Below are positions 9,170-18,624 of a stretch of DNA of 64,000 bases, piece after piece. Origin of the DNA: an uncultured bacterium (GTDB taxonomy: Bacteria > Bacteroidota > Bacteroidia > Bacteroidales > Rikenellaceae); assembly GCA_905214725.1 (NCBI GenBank), contig CAJMNH010000002.1, positions 124,001-188,000 on the forward strand, written 5' to 3'. Each line of letters begins with the position of its first letter. Within the stretch, counting starts at the first letter, position 1. The notes under the pieces are model-generated. The model was given only the letters and a program-made list of their open reading frames with translations, ran no database searches and was not told the origin of the DNA. The position numbers and the translations under genes are program-made.

Positions 9170-9254
9170 GACTTTACATTTTATTTTCGGACCTGTGCAG
9201 AATCGCTGCGCAGAGCCGCCCGCGCGGATGCCGGCAATCCGAAATCCCGCTTCT

Positions 9255-9286
9255 CAAAGATAACGCATTCCGGTGAAAAATCCAAT
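9255..9286 (-). promoter_or_regulatory. promoter of ubiD-HhH unit
   Basis: On the minus strand ATTG (9286-9283), a 20-bp spacer and TATCTTTG (9262-9255) match the Bacteroidota consensus. The leader would be about 75-80 nt. Confidence 0.55.
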
Positions 9287-9301
9287 CTCCGCCAACGATA
9301 A

Positions 9302-9333
9302 AGCCGGAGAACTCCCTGCGGAGATCTCCGGCT
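9302..9333 (-). terminator. terminator of the methylmalonyl-CoA mutase operon
   Basis: AGCCGGAGA at 9302-9310 pairs with TCTCCGGCT at 9325-9333. The leftward tail is CTTTATCG. It lies 21 bp past the mutB stop. Confidence 0.6.
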
Positions 9334-9353
9334 CGATCGAAAAGAACGGCGGT

Positions 9354-11486
9354 TTACTCGCCCATCAGAATTTCGAGAATCTTGACGGCGGCCGTCGCGA
9401 TCGGCGTGCCGGGGCCGAAGATGGCCGCCGCGCCGTCGCGGTAGAGTTCGTCGTAATCCTGCGCCGGAATGACGCCGCCGACGATCACCACGATATCCTC
9501 GCGGCCCAGTTTCTTCAACTCGGCGATGATCTGCGGCACGAGCGTCAGGTGACCCGCCGCAAGCGACGAAACGCCCACCACGTGCACGTCGTTCTCGACG
9601 GCCTGCTTCGCGGCCTCGGCCGGCGTCTGGAACAACGGGCCCATATCGACGTCGAAGCCGATATCGGCGTAGCCCGTCGCAACGACCTTCGCGCCGCGGT
9701 CGTGACCGTCCTGACCGAGCTTCGCGATCATGATGCGCGGCTGACGGCCCTCCTTCTTGGCGAACCGAGCGCACAGCTCCTTCGCCTTCTCGAATTGCGT
9801 ATCGTTTTTCACCTCTGAACTATAAACTCCTGAAATCGAACGAATAACTGCTTTGTATCGACCTACGACAACCTCGCAGGCATCCGAAATCTCGCCCAGC
9901 GTAGCGCGGACCTTCGCTGCCTCGACGGCCAGTTCCAACAGGTTGCCCTGTTTGGTCTTGACGCACTCGGTGATGGCGGCCAGCGCTTTCTTGACGGCTG
10001 CCTCGTCGCGCGAAGCGCGCAGCTCCTTCAAACGCTTGATCTGGCTCTCGCGCACCGCGGTGTTGTCCACCGCAAGAATGTCGATCGGCGCCTCTTTTTC
10101 CAGACGGTATTCGTTCAGGCCGATAATCTTCTGTTCGCCCGAATCGATACGCGCCTGCGTACGCGCCGAAGCCTCCTCGATACGCATCTTCGGAATACCG
10201 GTCTCGATGGCCTTGGCCATACCGCCCAGCTTCTCGACCTCCTGAATACGCTCCCACGCCTTCTGGGCGATCTCCTCGGTGAGGCTCTCCACATAGTAGG
10301 AACCGGCCCACGGATCGACCTGACGGCAGATGTTGGTCTCCTCCTGAATGTAGATCTGGGTGTTACGCGCAATACGCGCCGAAAAATCGGTCGGCAGGGC
10401 GATTGCCTCATCCAGCGCATTGGTGTGCAGCGACTGGGTATGGCCCAGCGCGGCGCCCATCGCCTCGATGGCCGTACGGCCGACATTGTTGAAGGGATCC
10501 TGCTCCGTGAGCGACCAGCCCGAGGTCTGCGAGTGGGTGCGCAGCGCCAGCGACTTGGGATTCTTCGGATCGAACTGCTTGACGATCTTGGCCCACAGCA
10601 TACGTGCCGCGCGCATCTTGGCGATCTCCATGAAATGGTTCATGCCGATGGCCCAGAAGAACGACAGACGCGGTGCGAAGGCGTCGACCGACATGCCGGC
10701 GTTGACGCCCGCACGCAGGTACTCCAAGCCGTCGGCCAGCGTATAGGCCAGCTCGATGTCAGCCGTAGCGCCCGCCTCCTGCATGTGGTAACCGGAGATC
10801 GAGATCGAATTGAACTTGGGCATGTTCTTCGACGTGTACTCGAAGATGTCGGCGATGATGCGCATCGAGAACTCGGGCGGATAAATATAGGTGTTGCGCA
10901 CCATGAACTCCTTGAGAATGTCGTTCTGGATCGTACCGGCCATCTGGTCGAGCGTGCAGCCCTGCTCCAGACCCGCCACGATGTAGAAGGCCAGCACGGG
11001 CAGCACGGCGCCGTTCATGGTCATCGACACCGACATCTTGTCGAGCGGAATGCCGTTGAAAAGCACCTTCATGTCCTCCACCGAGCAGATCGACACGCCG
11101 GCCTTGCCCACGTCGCCCACCACGCGCGGGTGGTCGGCGTCGTAACCGCGGTGCGTCGCCAAGTCGAAGGCCACCGAAAGGCCCTTCTGACCCGATGCGA
11201 GGTTACGGCGATAAAAGGCGTTGGACTCTTCGGCCGTCGAGAAACCGGCGTACTGACGGATCGTCCACGGACGCATCACGTACATCGTCGAATAGGGGCC
11301 GCGCAGGAAAGGAGCCACACCCGCAGCATAGTTGAGGTGTTCCATCCCTTCGAGATCGGCGGCCGAGTAGCACCCCTTGACGGGAATCTGCTCGGCGGTC
11401 AGCCACGGCTCTTTCTCGCCGCCGGCCTGAGCGCAGCATTTCGGAGCCGCACCCGCGTATGATAATTCTGAAAATTTTGCTCTCAT
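9354..11486 (-). CDS. mutB: methylmalonyl-CoA mutase, large catalytic subunit
   Basis: This 710-residue protein has the TIM-barrel mutase domain with RPWTIRQYAG and GLSVAFDLATHRGYD near the N-terminus. The C-terminal cobalamin domain has the base-off motif KLGQDGHDRG (DxHxxG). It interconverts succinyl-CoA and (R)-methylmalonyl-CoA and in gut Bacteroidota serves propionate formation. It lies 12 bp after mutA in the same operon. Length and motifs are complete, so it should be active when B12 is available. No cobalamin riboswitch was recognised upstream of the operon. Confidence 0.97.
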   Translation of the reverse strand: MRAKFSELSYAGAAPKCCAQAGGEKEPWLTAEQIPVKGCYSAADLEGMEHLNYAAGVAPFLRGPYSTMYVMRPWTIRQYAGFSTAEESNAFYRRNLASGQKGLSVAFDLATHRGYDADHPRVVGDVGKAGVSICSVEDMKVLFNGIPLDKMSVSMTMNGAVLPVLAFYIVAGLEQGCTLDQMAGTIQNDILKEFMVRNTYIYPPEFSMRIIADIFEYTSKNMPKFNSISISGYHMQEAGATADIELAYTLADGLEYLRAGVNAGMSVDAFAPRLSFFWAIGMNHFMEIAKMRAARMLWAKIVKQFDPKNPKSLALRTHSQTSGWSLTEQDPFNNVGRTAIEAMGAALGHTQSLHTNALDEAIALPTDFSARIARNTQIYIQEETNICRQVDPWAGSYYVESLTEEIAQKAWERIQEVEKLGGMAKAIETGIPKMRIEEASARTQARIDSGEQKIIGLNEYRLEKEAPIDILAVDNTAVRESQIKRLKELRASRDEAAVKKALAAITECVKTKQGNLLELAVEAAKVRATLGEISDACEVVVGRYKAVIRSISGVYSSEVKNDTQFEKAKELCARFAKKEGRQPRIMIAKLGQDGHDRGAKVVATGYADIGFDVDMGPLFQTPAEAAKQAVENDVHVVGVSSLAAGHLTLVPQIIAELKKLGREDIVVIVGGVIPAQDYDELYRDGAAAIFGPGTPIATAAVKILEILMGE

Positions 11487-11498
11487 GACTTTCGCGTT

Positions 11499-13340
11499 TT
11501 AGATTCCCATCTGTTGGAGGTAATTGCGCAGCGTGTCGAGCACGTTGCTCTTCACGTGGATGAAGTTGCCGATGCCCTGCGCCTCCAACTCGGCCATGCA
11601 GGCCGGAGCGCCGGCAACGACCAGAATGGCCTTGTCGCCGATAAGCTCCTTGGCTTTGGGCGCCAGCTCTGCATAGCAGTCGTCCGACGAGCAGAGCACC
11701 ACGATTTCGGCCTTCGATTCGAGCGCGGCCTTTACGCCCGCCTCCAACTCCTTGAAGAAGGTGTTGTCCTGCACGCGGATGCCGGCGCAGGCGAAGAAGT
11801 TGCACGAGAACTGGGCGCGGGCGCGGGCCATCGCCAGATGGCCGGTGGTGAGCATGAACGCCTTGGGCGTCCTGCCGCTGCGATCTACATGCAGACGCAT
11901 CGCCTCGAAGGCCATCGCGCCGCGGTAGGGATTCAGCACGCCCGCCTTCGCCTTGCGCGTCACGGCGGCTTCGGTCACCTCGTCGGAAGCGACCTCCGTA
12001 AAGTTGGGATACTGGTTGGCGCCCAGCAGCGTGACGCGGCGCTGCGCCACGCTCTTGTCCTTGGCGGCCGCCGAAGCGTCGACGCGTCCGACGATGTAAC
12101 CGCTCTCGAACGCAGCGACGTAACCGCCCTTTTCCTCCAGTTCGAGGAAAAGTTTCCACGCCTCGGCTGCGATCGACTGCGTGAGATTCTCGATATAGTA
12201 CGAACCGCCGGCGGGATCGACCACCTGATCGAAGTGGGACTCGTGCTTCAAGAGCAGCTCGACGTTGCGGGCAATGCGCTTCGAGAATTCGTTCGGCTCG
12301 GCGAACGACGCGTTGAACGGCACCACCTCCAGCGAATGCACGCCGGCAAGAGCCGCCGACATCGCTTCGGTCGTACCGCGCAGCATATTGATATAGGGGT
12401 CGTAGACCGTCTGGTTCCACGTCGAAGTCACGGCATGCGCGAACATCTTGCACGAACACTCCTTCTCAGGATTGTAGCCCTTGACGATATTGGCCCACAG
12501 CATACGGGCGGCGCGGAACTTGGCCATCTCCATGAAATAGTTGGAGGTGACGCCCATCGAGAAGCGGATCTTGCGGGCCGCCTCGTCGACCGTCAGCCCC
12601 TCGTCCATCAGCCGCACGAGGTATTCATGGCCGGCCGAGAGGGTGAAAGCCAGCTCCTCGACGATGGTCGAACCGGCATTCGAGAAGTTCTCGCCCGAAA
12701 CGGTCACCACACGAACCCTCTTCATTCCGGCCGTCTTGCGAACCAGACCGGACAGCATCTTGAAACACTTCTCTCCGCCGGGCGAACAGAACTCGCCGGT
12801 GAGCGAAAGACGGTTGATGATCGGATCGAGCACGAAATGAACGGCGGCGGTCTCCTGCCAGCCCTCCTTTTCGATCTTCGCCAACACCGGCTCCACGACG
12901 CTCATCGCCTCCTCGCCGGAGAATACCACTTCGACGGCGGGCAGGTGAATCTCCCGCAGCAGCGTTTCGACCTCGGCGGCCGAAAGTTCCTTCGTGAGAC
13001 AGAAGCCCAGCGAATCGACACCGGAATTGAGGAGTTTGAGCGCCTCGGCGTTGGCCTCCTCGGGGGACTTGACCGTCAGGGTCTGGTGTACGCGCCACAC
13101 ATTGTCGCAGCGGGTACCGCGGACATAAGGAAATTCACCCGGTTGCGAACCGAGAAATTTGAGACCCTCGAGGTTTTCGGCGCGGTAATAAGGACGAACG
13201 TTGAATCCTTCGGACGTCCGCCATACCAGTTTGCGCTCGTAATCGGCACCTTTCAGGTCTACTGCAATCACCTCTTCCCACTTCTCGGTCGGAACCGGAG
13301 GGAATTCGGCGAACAGCTTTTCACGCTTGGTATTTGCCAT
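11499..13340 (-). CDS. mutA: methylmalonyl-CoA mutase, small subunit
   Basis: This 613-residue protein is homologous to MutB over the barrel domain (KFRAARMLWANIVKGYNP, DPAGGSYYIENLT). Its C-terminal region lacks the cobalamin-binding DxHxxG, as expected for the non-catalytic partner of the heterodimer. It is first in the operon and directly precedes mutB. The N-terminus (MANTKREKLFAEFPPV) is typical of the family. Confidence 0.95.
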   Translation of the reverse strand: MANTKREKLFAEFPPVPTEKWEEVIAVDLKGADYERKLVWRTSEGFNVRPYYRAENLEGLKFLGSQPGEFPYVRGTRCDNVWRVHQTLTVKSPEEANAEALKLLNSGVDSLGFCLTKELSAAEVETLLREIHLPAVEVVFSGEEAMSVVEPVLAKIEKEGWQETAAVHFVLDPIINRLSLTGEFCSPGGEKCFKMLSGLVRKTAGMKRVRVVTVSGENFSNAGSTIVEELAFTLSAGHEYLVRLMDEGLTVDEAARKIRFSMGVTSNYFMEMAKFRAARMLWANIVKGYNPEKECSCKMFAHAVTSTWNQTVYDPYINMLRGTTEAMSAALAGVHSLEVVPFNASFAEPNEFSKRIARNVELLLKHESHFDQVVDPAGGSYYIENLTQSIAAEAWKLFLELEEKGGYVAAFESGYIVGRVDASAAAKDKSVAQRRVTLLGANQYPNFTEVASDEVTEAAVTRKAKAGVLNPYRGAMAFEAMRLHVDRSGRTPKAFMLTTGHLAMARARAQFSCNFFACAGIRVQDNTFFKELEAGVKAALESKAEIVVLCSSDDCYAELAPKAKELIGDKAILVVAGAPACMAELEAQGIGNFIHVKSNVLDTLRNYLQQMGI

Positions 13341-14033
13341 AATTATATTGAGATTAGGTTTTTATCCTCAGTCGCTTCCTACGCCCGGACAGACGTTTCG
13401 GTCACAGCTCCGGCGATCGGAAATCCGCTTCTAAATTTCATTCCGTCGTAAAAAAGCACGTAAAAGTATAAAAAAAAAGCGAAAGAGGCAAAGCTTGTGT
13501 TAGTTTTTTAACAACGGCGGTGTTTTTACTTCGGCGACCGTTGCGGAACCGCCTATCGAAACGCTCCGGCCGGCCGGAGAAAATTACAAGCTATTTAGTT
13601 TAATATTGTTCGTTTTAACCTCAAAACAGAGCGAAAATCAAAAATCGAATAAAATTGCATTTCACCCGAAAAACAGACTTGATTTTTCCAAAAACTGGTG
13701 ATTTTTCAATACCATCAGCGAAAAAACAATGCGATTTTCCGAGAAACACTTTAAAAATTCGCCTTTTTTTAAAAAAACATGATTTTCGAAGTATCAATAC
13801 GACGGGAAATATTTACCTTTGTTCCCGAAGAACAAAATACATTGTGCAGGGGGTATTAATCCGAATCTCTCCAATGTTGTTTTTAGGTTTCAGGTGTTGT
13901 TTTGGTCGACAGCGGAGTGACGGTTTTTTGAGTTGGTTCTTTCCCGTCGGAGTTTTTTGTCGAAAACGGGCCCCCTGCCAATGTATTTCTTCCAAACGAA
14001 TGACGTTCATCCACATTTAATTCAAATCTTACT
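13341..14033. other. 693-bp AT-rich divergent intergenic region
   Basis: This is the region between the divergent mutA and glnN genes. It is much more AT-rich than its surroundings and holds an A9 run near 13471-13479 and several A/T runs. Open frames here are short and look like noise. The only recognisable site is the glnN -7 element at 13814-13821. No riboswitch or tRNA was recognised. Confidence 0.6.
13814..13821 (+). promoter_or_regulatory. -7 element of the glnN promoter
   Basis: TACCTTTG fits TAnnTTTG and is identical to the -7 element of the V-ATPase operon. No clear TTTG lies at the right distance upstream. The leader to the ATG at 14034 would be about 205 nt, long enough for regulation. 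Confidence 0.45.
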
Positions 14034-16211
14034 ATGGCATCGTTGAGATTCAAGATGGTCGAAGAGGCGCTCAGCCACGTTGCGGTTCCCGCTCAGGCTC
14101 CCGACGGACGTTCGACCGACTATTTCGGAGAACTTGTTTTCGGGCGTAACGTCATGCGGCGTTACCTCAACCGCGAAACCTACGAAGCGCTGGTGGAGAC
14201 CATGGAGCACGGCACGCCCCTCACGCGCGAAGTGGCCGACGGAATTGCCGCCGGCATGAAGCAGTGGGCCGTGGAGCACGGCGCCGACCACTACACCCAC
14301 TGGTTTCAGCCGTTGACGGGCGGAACCGCCGAAAAACACGACTCCTTCGCCGAGCCCGACGGACGGGGCGGCGTACTGGAAGAGTTCTCCGGCAAACTGC
14401 TCGTCCAGCAGGAACCCGATGCCTCGTCGTTCCCCAACGGCGGAATCCGCAATACGTTCGAAGCGCGCGGCTACTCGGCGTGGGACCCCACGTCGCCCGC
14501 CTTCATCGTCGGCTCGACCCTCTGCATCCCGACGGTCTTCATCGCCTACACGGGCGAAGCGCTCGACTACAAAACCCCGTTGCTGCGCTCGCTGGCAGCC
14601 GTCGACAAGGCCGCTACGGAGGTGTGCCGCTATTTCGACCGCAACGTTACGAAAGTATTCAGCTACTTGGGCTGGGAGCAGGAGTATTTCCTCGTGGACG
14701 ATGCGCTGTGGGCCGCACGCCCCGATCTGGTACTGACGGGCCGCACGTTGATGGGGCACGAATCGGCCAAGAACCAGCAGCTCGAAGACCACTATTTCGG
14801 CGCCATTCCCGAGCGTGTAATCGAGTTCATGCGCGACTTGGAGTACGAAGCGCTCCGGTTGGGCATCCCCGTTAAAACCCGACATAACGAGGTAGCTCCC
14901 AATCAGTTCGAATTGGCGCCCATCTTCGAAGAGGTCAATCTGGCCAACGACCACAATCAGTTGTTGATGACCATCATGAACAAAATCGCCCGCCGCCACA
15001 ACTTCCGCATCCTGCTCCACGAGAAGCCCTTCAAGGGAGTCAACGGTTCGGGCAAGCACAACAACTGGTCGCTGGGAACCGACACGGGCGTCAACCTGCT
15101 CAGACCGGGCAAAACGCCGTCGGAAAACCTGCAATTCATTACCTTCTTGGTCAATGTCATGGCGGCCGTCCACAAGCACAACGGTCTGCTGAAAGCCTCG
15201 ATCATGAGCGCCACCAACGCCCATCGCCTCGGGGCCAACGAAGCGCCGCCCGCCATCATCTCGACCTTCCTCGGCGCACAGATCTCGGCCGTACTCGAAA
15301 AGCTGGAGGCGAGCCGCAGCGATGCCGCCATCACCTTCTCGGCCAAGAACGTATTCAAAATGAGCGGCATCTCGCACATTCCCACGCTGATGCTCGACAA
15401 TACCGACCGCAACCGCACCTCGCCCTTCGCCTTCACGGGCAACCGGTTCGAATTCCGCGCCGTCGGTTCGTCGGACAACTGCGCCGATGCGATGCTGACG
15501 CTCAACACGGCGGTGGCCGAACAGCTCATCCGCTTCAAAGAGGCCGTCGACAAACACATCGAAGGCGGCATGAAGAAGGAAAAGGCGATCTACGAAGAAC
15601 TGAAAAAACTCATCCGCGAAAGCAAGCCGATCCATTTCGACGGCAACGGCTACTCCGACGAGTGGAAGGCCGAAGCGGTCCGCCGAGGCCTCGACTGCGA
15701 GACTTCGACGCCGCTGATCTTCGACCGTTACCTGACCAAGGAGTCGATCCGCATGTTCGAATCGGCGGGCGTGCTCTCCAAAATCGAGATCGAAGCCCGC
15801 ACCGAGGTGAAGTGGGAGACTTATACCAAAAAAATCCAGATCGAAGGGCGCGTGCTGGGCGACCTGACGATGAACCACATCGTACCGATCGCATCGCGCT
15901 ACGAGGCGATGCTGCTGGATAAGGTCTACAAGATGGCGCAGATCGGCGGACTGGACGCTTCGGCCGACATCGCTCTGCTGAAAAAAATTCAGGGCCACAC
16001 GGCGGCCATCCAAACCCTTACGATCGAGATGATCGAAGCGCGCAAGAAGGCCAACAAGATCGAAAACGCCCGCGAGAAGGCGATCGCCTACCACGACACG
16101 GTAGAGGTCTATTTCAAAGAGATTCGCCGCCACATCGACAAGCTGGAGGAGATCATCGACGACCAGATGTGGACGCTGCCCAAATATCGGGAACTTCTGT
16201 TCATCAAATAG
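14034..16211 (+). CDS. glnN: type III glutamine synthetase
   Basis: This 725-residue protein is the length of GSIII (about 700-730) and far longer than GSI. It has the family segments VPAQAPDGRSTDYFGELVFG near the start, RHNEVAPNQFELAPIFEE in the middle and HGSGKHNNWS-like NGSGKHNNWS at the glutamate site. It makes glutamine from glutamate, ammonia and ATP and is the main ammonium-assimilating synthetase in many Bacteroidota. It stands alone with its own long leader and a strong terminator. A long antisense open frame over it is an effect of codon bias. Confidence 0.96.
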   Translation: MASLRFKMVEEALSHVAVPAQAPDGRSTDYFGELVFGRNVMRRYLNRETYEALVETMEHGTPLTREVADGIAAGMKQWAVEHGADHYTHWFQPLTGGTAEKHDSFAEPDGRGGVLEEFSGKLLVQQEPDASSFPNGGIRNTFEARGYSAWDPTSPAFIVGSTLCIPTVFIAYTGEALDYKTPLLRSLAAVDKAATEVCRYFDRNVTKVFSYLGWEQEYFLVDDALWAARPDLVLTGRTLMGHESAKNQQLEDHYFGAIPERVIEFMRDLEYEALRLGIPVKTRHNEVAPNQFELAPIFEEVNLANDHNQLLMTIMNKIARRHNFRILLHEKPFKGVNGSGKHNNWSLGTDTGVNLLRPGKTPSENLQFITFLVNVMAAVHKHNGLLKASIMSATNAHRLGANEAPPAIISTFLGAQISAVLEKLEASRSDAAITFSAKNVFKMSGISHIPTLMLDNTDRNRTSPFAFTGNRFEFRAVGSSDNCADAMLTLNTAVAEQLIRFKEAVDKHIEGGMKKEKAIYEELKKLIRESKPIHFDGNGYSDEWKAEAVRRGLDCETSTPLIFDRYLTKESIRMFESAGVLSKIEIEARTEVKWETYTKKIQIEGRVLGDLTMNHIVPIASRYEAMLLDKVYKMAQIGGLDASADIALLKKIQGHTAAIQTLTIEMIEARKKANKIENAREKAIAYHDTVEVYFKEIRRHIDKLEEIIDDQMWTLPKYRELLFIK

Positions 16212-16240
16212 TTTCAGTAATTTTTTAGTTAGGTTGTGAG

Positions 16241-16274
16241 AACGTCGCGGAAACCGATTCCGCGACGTTTTTTT
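16241..16274 (+). terminator. strong terminator of glnN
   Basis: A perfect 12-bp stem (16241-16252 with 16258-16269) with a 5-nt loop is followed by a T run at 16268-16274. Confidence 0.9.
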
Positions 16275-16510
16275 CGGTACGACCGACGATTTTCCGACTT
16301 TTTCGTCTGTCCCACGCTTGCTCGTTGGCTCTTCTTGCGCAGCATAACCCGCAACGATTTCGCGGACGCCGCGCACATCGGTCACAGATCGCTTTGCGCC
16401 GTTTTTTTCTCCTTTTGTGCCGTCGCAACCCGAACGAATCCGCGTCCTCGAGTAGCTCATTGCTTGCGGCTCCGGCACTCGCCATCAAAAGCGACAGAAG
16501 GAAGCAATCG

Positions 16511-16590
16511 ATCCTCACGTCGCACCTGCGGTGCTCCTCAGGATGACAACTCTATGAACAAGCGGCAAACATCCCTCCTCGGGATGACAT
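16511..16590 (+). repeat. dispersed intergenic repeat (CTCAGGATGACA family)
   Basis: The stretch reads ATCCTCACGTCGCACC, then GCGGTGCTCCTCAGGATGACA, followed by a degenerate second unit ending CTCGGGATGACATA. Related copies lie at 18418-18456, inverted at 18484-18525, near 26870-26942 and near 54640-54720, always between genes. Confidence 0.6.
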
Positions 16591-16639
16591 ACGGCACAGA
16601 CAATCGACATTTCATTACCGTTTATTCGGGATTTTTTTC

Positions 16640-16647
16640 TACTTTTG
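16640..16647 (+). promoter_or_regulatory. -7 element of the sugar kinase-murQ operon
   Basis: TACTTTTG matches TAnnTTTG about 100 bp upstream of the kinase ATG. The -33 element is weak. Confidence 0.4.
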
Positions 16648-16747
16648 TTCGAACGTTTTCGACAAGCGAGTGCAGAAGCCGCCTACGGATTGCGCCGAGC
16701 GTCGAAAACGAAAACGAAATTCGACATTGAACTCCCGACCGAAAAAG

Positions 16748-17587
16748 ATGATCGTTATCGCAGACAGCGGATCGACCAAATGCAATTGGCAACTCGTCGA
16801 CGGCGACACGGTGCGCCGCGTGCAGAGCCGGGGCATCAACGCCGTGCTCCAACGTCCAGACGAGGTGGAGGCCCTGCTGGCCGAAACCTTCGCGGAACCG
16901 GTGCGCGCCGAAGCGCTCTACTTCTACGGCGCCGGCTGCGGCGAACGCTACCCCGACCAAAGCGCCCGTCTGCGGGAAACGCTGACGCACTATTTCCCCG
17001 CGGCGCACATCGCCGTCGAGTCCGACCTCACGGGTGCGGCACGTGCGCTGTTGGGCGACCGCGCAGGCATCGCCTGCATCCTCGGCACGGGATCGAACTC
17101 CTGCTATTACGACGGCGCGCGCATCGTGCGCAACACGCCGCCGCTGGGCTGGATTCTGGGCGACGAGGGCAGCGGGTCGTACATCGGCCGGCAACTCGTC
17201 GGGAACCTGCTCAAAGGTCTTTACGGCGAGCAGCTGCGCCGGCTCTTTTTCGAAGAGGAGCGCCTCTCCTACGACGAAATCATCCGCCGCGTCTACCGCG
17301 AAGGAATGGGCAACCGGTTTCTGGCTTCGTTCACCCGCTTCGTAAAGCGGCACATCGACCGTCCCGAGCTCGATACGCTGGTGAGAGAGGCGTTCCGCGC
17401 ATTCGTGCGGCGCAACCTCGCGCAATATCCCGCCGGAGCCGAAGTGTCCGCGCTGGGAGGCGTCGCCCGCCATTTCGAACGGCAGCTGCGCGAAACGCTG
17501 GAAGAGAGCGGATTCCGTGTCGGTCGGATCGTCGAAAATCCCGACGAAGGCTTATTACATTATCATATATGGAACAGATCAGAGTAA
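16748..17587 (+). CDS. BadF/BadG-type amino-sugar kinase (MurK-like)
   Basis: This 279-residue protein has the actin-like ATPase fold of the BadF/N-acetylglucosamine kinase family. Phosphate-1 loop is IADSGSTKCNWQL at the N-terminus, and phosphate-2/adenosine elements are ILGTGSNSCYYDG and WILGDEGSGS. The start at 16748 puts the phosphate-1 loop at the N-terminus. Its 3' end overlaps murQ by 19 bp, so the pair is coupled. In Tannerella a related kinase (MurK) phosphorylates N-acetylmuramic acid and N-acetylglucosamine before MurQ acts, which is the likely role here. The preferred sugar cannot be read from sequence. Confidence 0.85.
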   Translation: MIVIADSGSTKCNWQLVDGDTVRRVQSRGINAVLQRPDEVEALLAETFAEPVRAEALYFYGAGCGERYPDQSARLRETLTHYFPAAHIAVESDLTGAARALLGDRAGIACILGTGSNSCYYDGARIVRNTPPLGWILGDEGSGSYIGRQLVGNLLKGLYGEQLRRLFFEEERLSYDEIIRRVYREGMGNRFLASFTRFVKRHIDRPELDTLVREAFRAFVRRNLAQYPAGAEVSALGGVARHFERQLRETLEESGFRVGRIVENPDEGLLHYHIWNRSE

Positions 17588-18390
17588 CGGAGCAGGCTTC
17601 GGCCTACGACGATTTACAGCGGATGTCGGTTCACGATCTGCTGACGGGAATCAACCGCGAAGACCGCCGCGTGGCCGACGCCGTGGCCGAGACCATCCCC
17701 ACGATGGAACGATTGGTCGAACAAATCGTCGAACGGATGCGGCGCGGCGGACGGATGTTCTACATCGGCGCCGGCACGTCGGGACGTCTGGCCGTGACCG
17801 ACGCCTCGGAGCTGCCTCCGACCTACGGCGTGCCTTTCGACTTGGTCATCGGCCTGATCGCCGGCGGCGACGGCGCACTGCGCAAGGCCGTGGAGCACGC
17901 CGAGGACAATACCGAAGGGGCATGGCGCGACATGCAGCCGTGGCGGCCCGACAGCGGCGACGTGCTGATCGGCGTCGCGGCATCGGGGACGACCCCCTAT
18001 GTCGTGGGCGGATTGCGCACGGCGCGCGCACACGGACTGCTGACCGGAGCCATCACCTGCAATCCGCAGTCGCCCGTTGCGGCCGAGGCGGAATATGCGC
18101 TCGAAGCGGTCGTGGGTCCTGAGTTCGTCACCGGTTCGACGCGCATGAAGGCCGGCACGGCGCAGAAACTGATGCTCAACATGATCTCCACCTCGGTGAT
18201 GATCCGGCTGGGACGCGTCGAGGGAAACAAGATGGTCAACATGCAGCTGACGAACGACAAGCTCGTCGAACGCGGTACGCGCATGATCGTCCAAGAGAGC
18301 GGACTCGCCGCCGCCGAAGCCCGCGCCCTGCTGCTCGCCTGCGGTTCGGTCAAAGCCGCGCTCGACAAGATCAAAAGCGGCGACCGGTAA
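17569..18390 (+). CDS. murQ: N-acetylmuramic acid 6-phosphate etherase
   Basis: This 273-residue protein is a SIS-domain etherase. Family segments seen are FYIGAGTSGRLAVTDASELP, DVLIGVAASGTTPYV and FVTGSTRMKAGTAQK. It cleaves the lactyl ether of MurNAc-6-phosphate to give GlcNAc-6-phosphate and D-lactate, in recycling or scavenging of peptidoglycan sugars. The ATG at 17569 lies inside the end of the kinase gene. Length is normal for the family (about 270-300). Transport and anhydromuropeptide genes are not nearby. Confidence 0.95.
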   Translation: MEQIRVTEQASAYDDLQRMSVHDLLTGINREDRRVADAVAETIPTMERLVEQIVERMRRGGRMFYIGAGTSGRLAVTDASELPPTYGVPFDLVIGLIAGGDGALRKAVEHAEDNTEGAWRDMQPWRPDSGDVLIGVAASGTTPYVVGGLRTARAHGLLTGAITCNPQSPVAAEAEYALEAVVGPEFVTGSTRMKAGTAQKLMLNMISTSVMIRLGRVEGNKMVNMQLTNDKLVERGTRMIVQESGLAAAEARALLLACGSVKAALDKIKSGDR

Positions 18391-18417
18391 CGAAGCGGAG
18401 CCGGCCGTTAACATCGT

Positions 18418-18456
18418 ATCCTCACGTCGCGTCCTGCGGCCGCTCCTCAGGATGAC
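18418..18456 (+). repeat. dispersed intergenic repeat, direct copy
   Basis: ATCCTCACGTCGCGTCCTGC leads into GGCCGCTCCTCAGGATGACG, close to the copy at 16511-16548. The two copies flank the kinase-murQ pair. Confidence 0.6.
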
Positions 18457-18483
18457 GAACCGATTAACGATAAACAATCGGGC

Positions 18484-18525
18484 TGTCATCCTGAGCGAAG
18501 TGAAACGAAGCGCGAGGATCAAACG
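18484..18525 (-). repeat. dispersed intergenic repeat, inverted copy
   Basis: TGTCATCCTGAGCGAAGTGA followed by AACGAAGCGCGAGGATCA is the reverse-oriented form of the same family. With the copy at 18418-18456 it forms an imperfect inverted pair. Confidence 0.6.
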
Positions 18526-18624
18526 ATTCTTTTTCCGCCGATTCCGCAAAACGACAGCGATCCCCCGAAATTATTCGGAAGATCGCCGGCGTTTCGTAAG
18601 GATGAAAACCCTTTCAGGCCTCTT

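Larger units (their letters stand above)
16275..16747. other. intergenic region with dispersed repeat, no gene
   Basis: This region between glnN and the sugar kinase holds gene-remnant-like but stop-rich sequence, a copy of the dispersed CTCAGGATGACA element, and the kinase promoter. I see no supported coding region or RNA gene. Confidence 0.5.

Noticed and set aside
13341..13660. Cobalamin riboswitch upstream of the B12-dependent mutase
   Set aside because: I could not find the B12-box-like conserved core or a matching fold by eye; a covariance-model search would settle it.
13655..14020. A 121-codon frame upstream of glnN
   Set aside because: AT-rich intergenic noise, Lys/Phe-rich, contains the glnN -7 element; no conserved pattern.
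14022..16478. An 818-codon open frame on the minus strand over glnN
   Set aside because: It is fully antisense to a convincing glnN, Arg/Asp/His-rich and without recognisable motifs; a codon-bias shadow.
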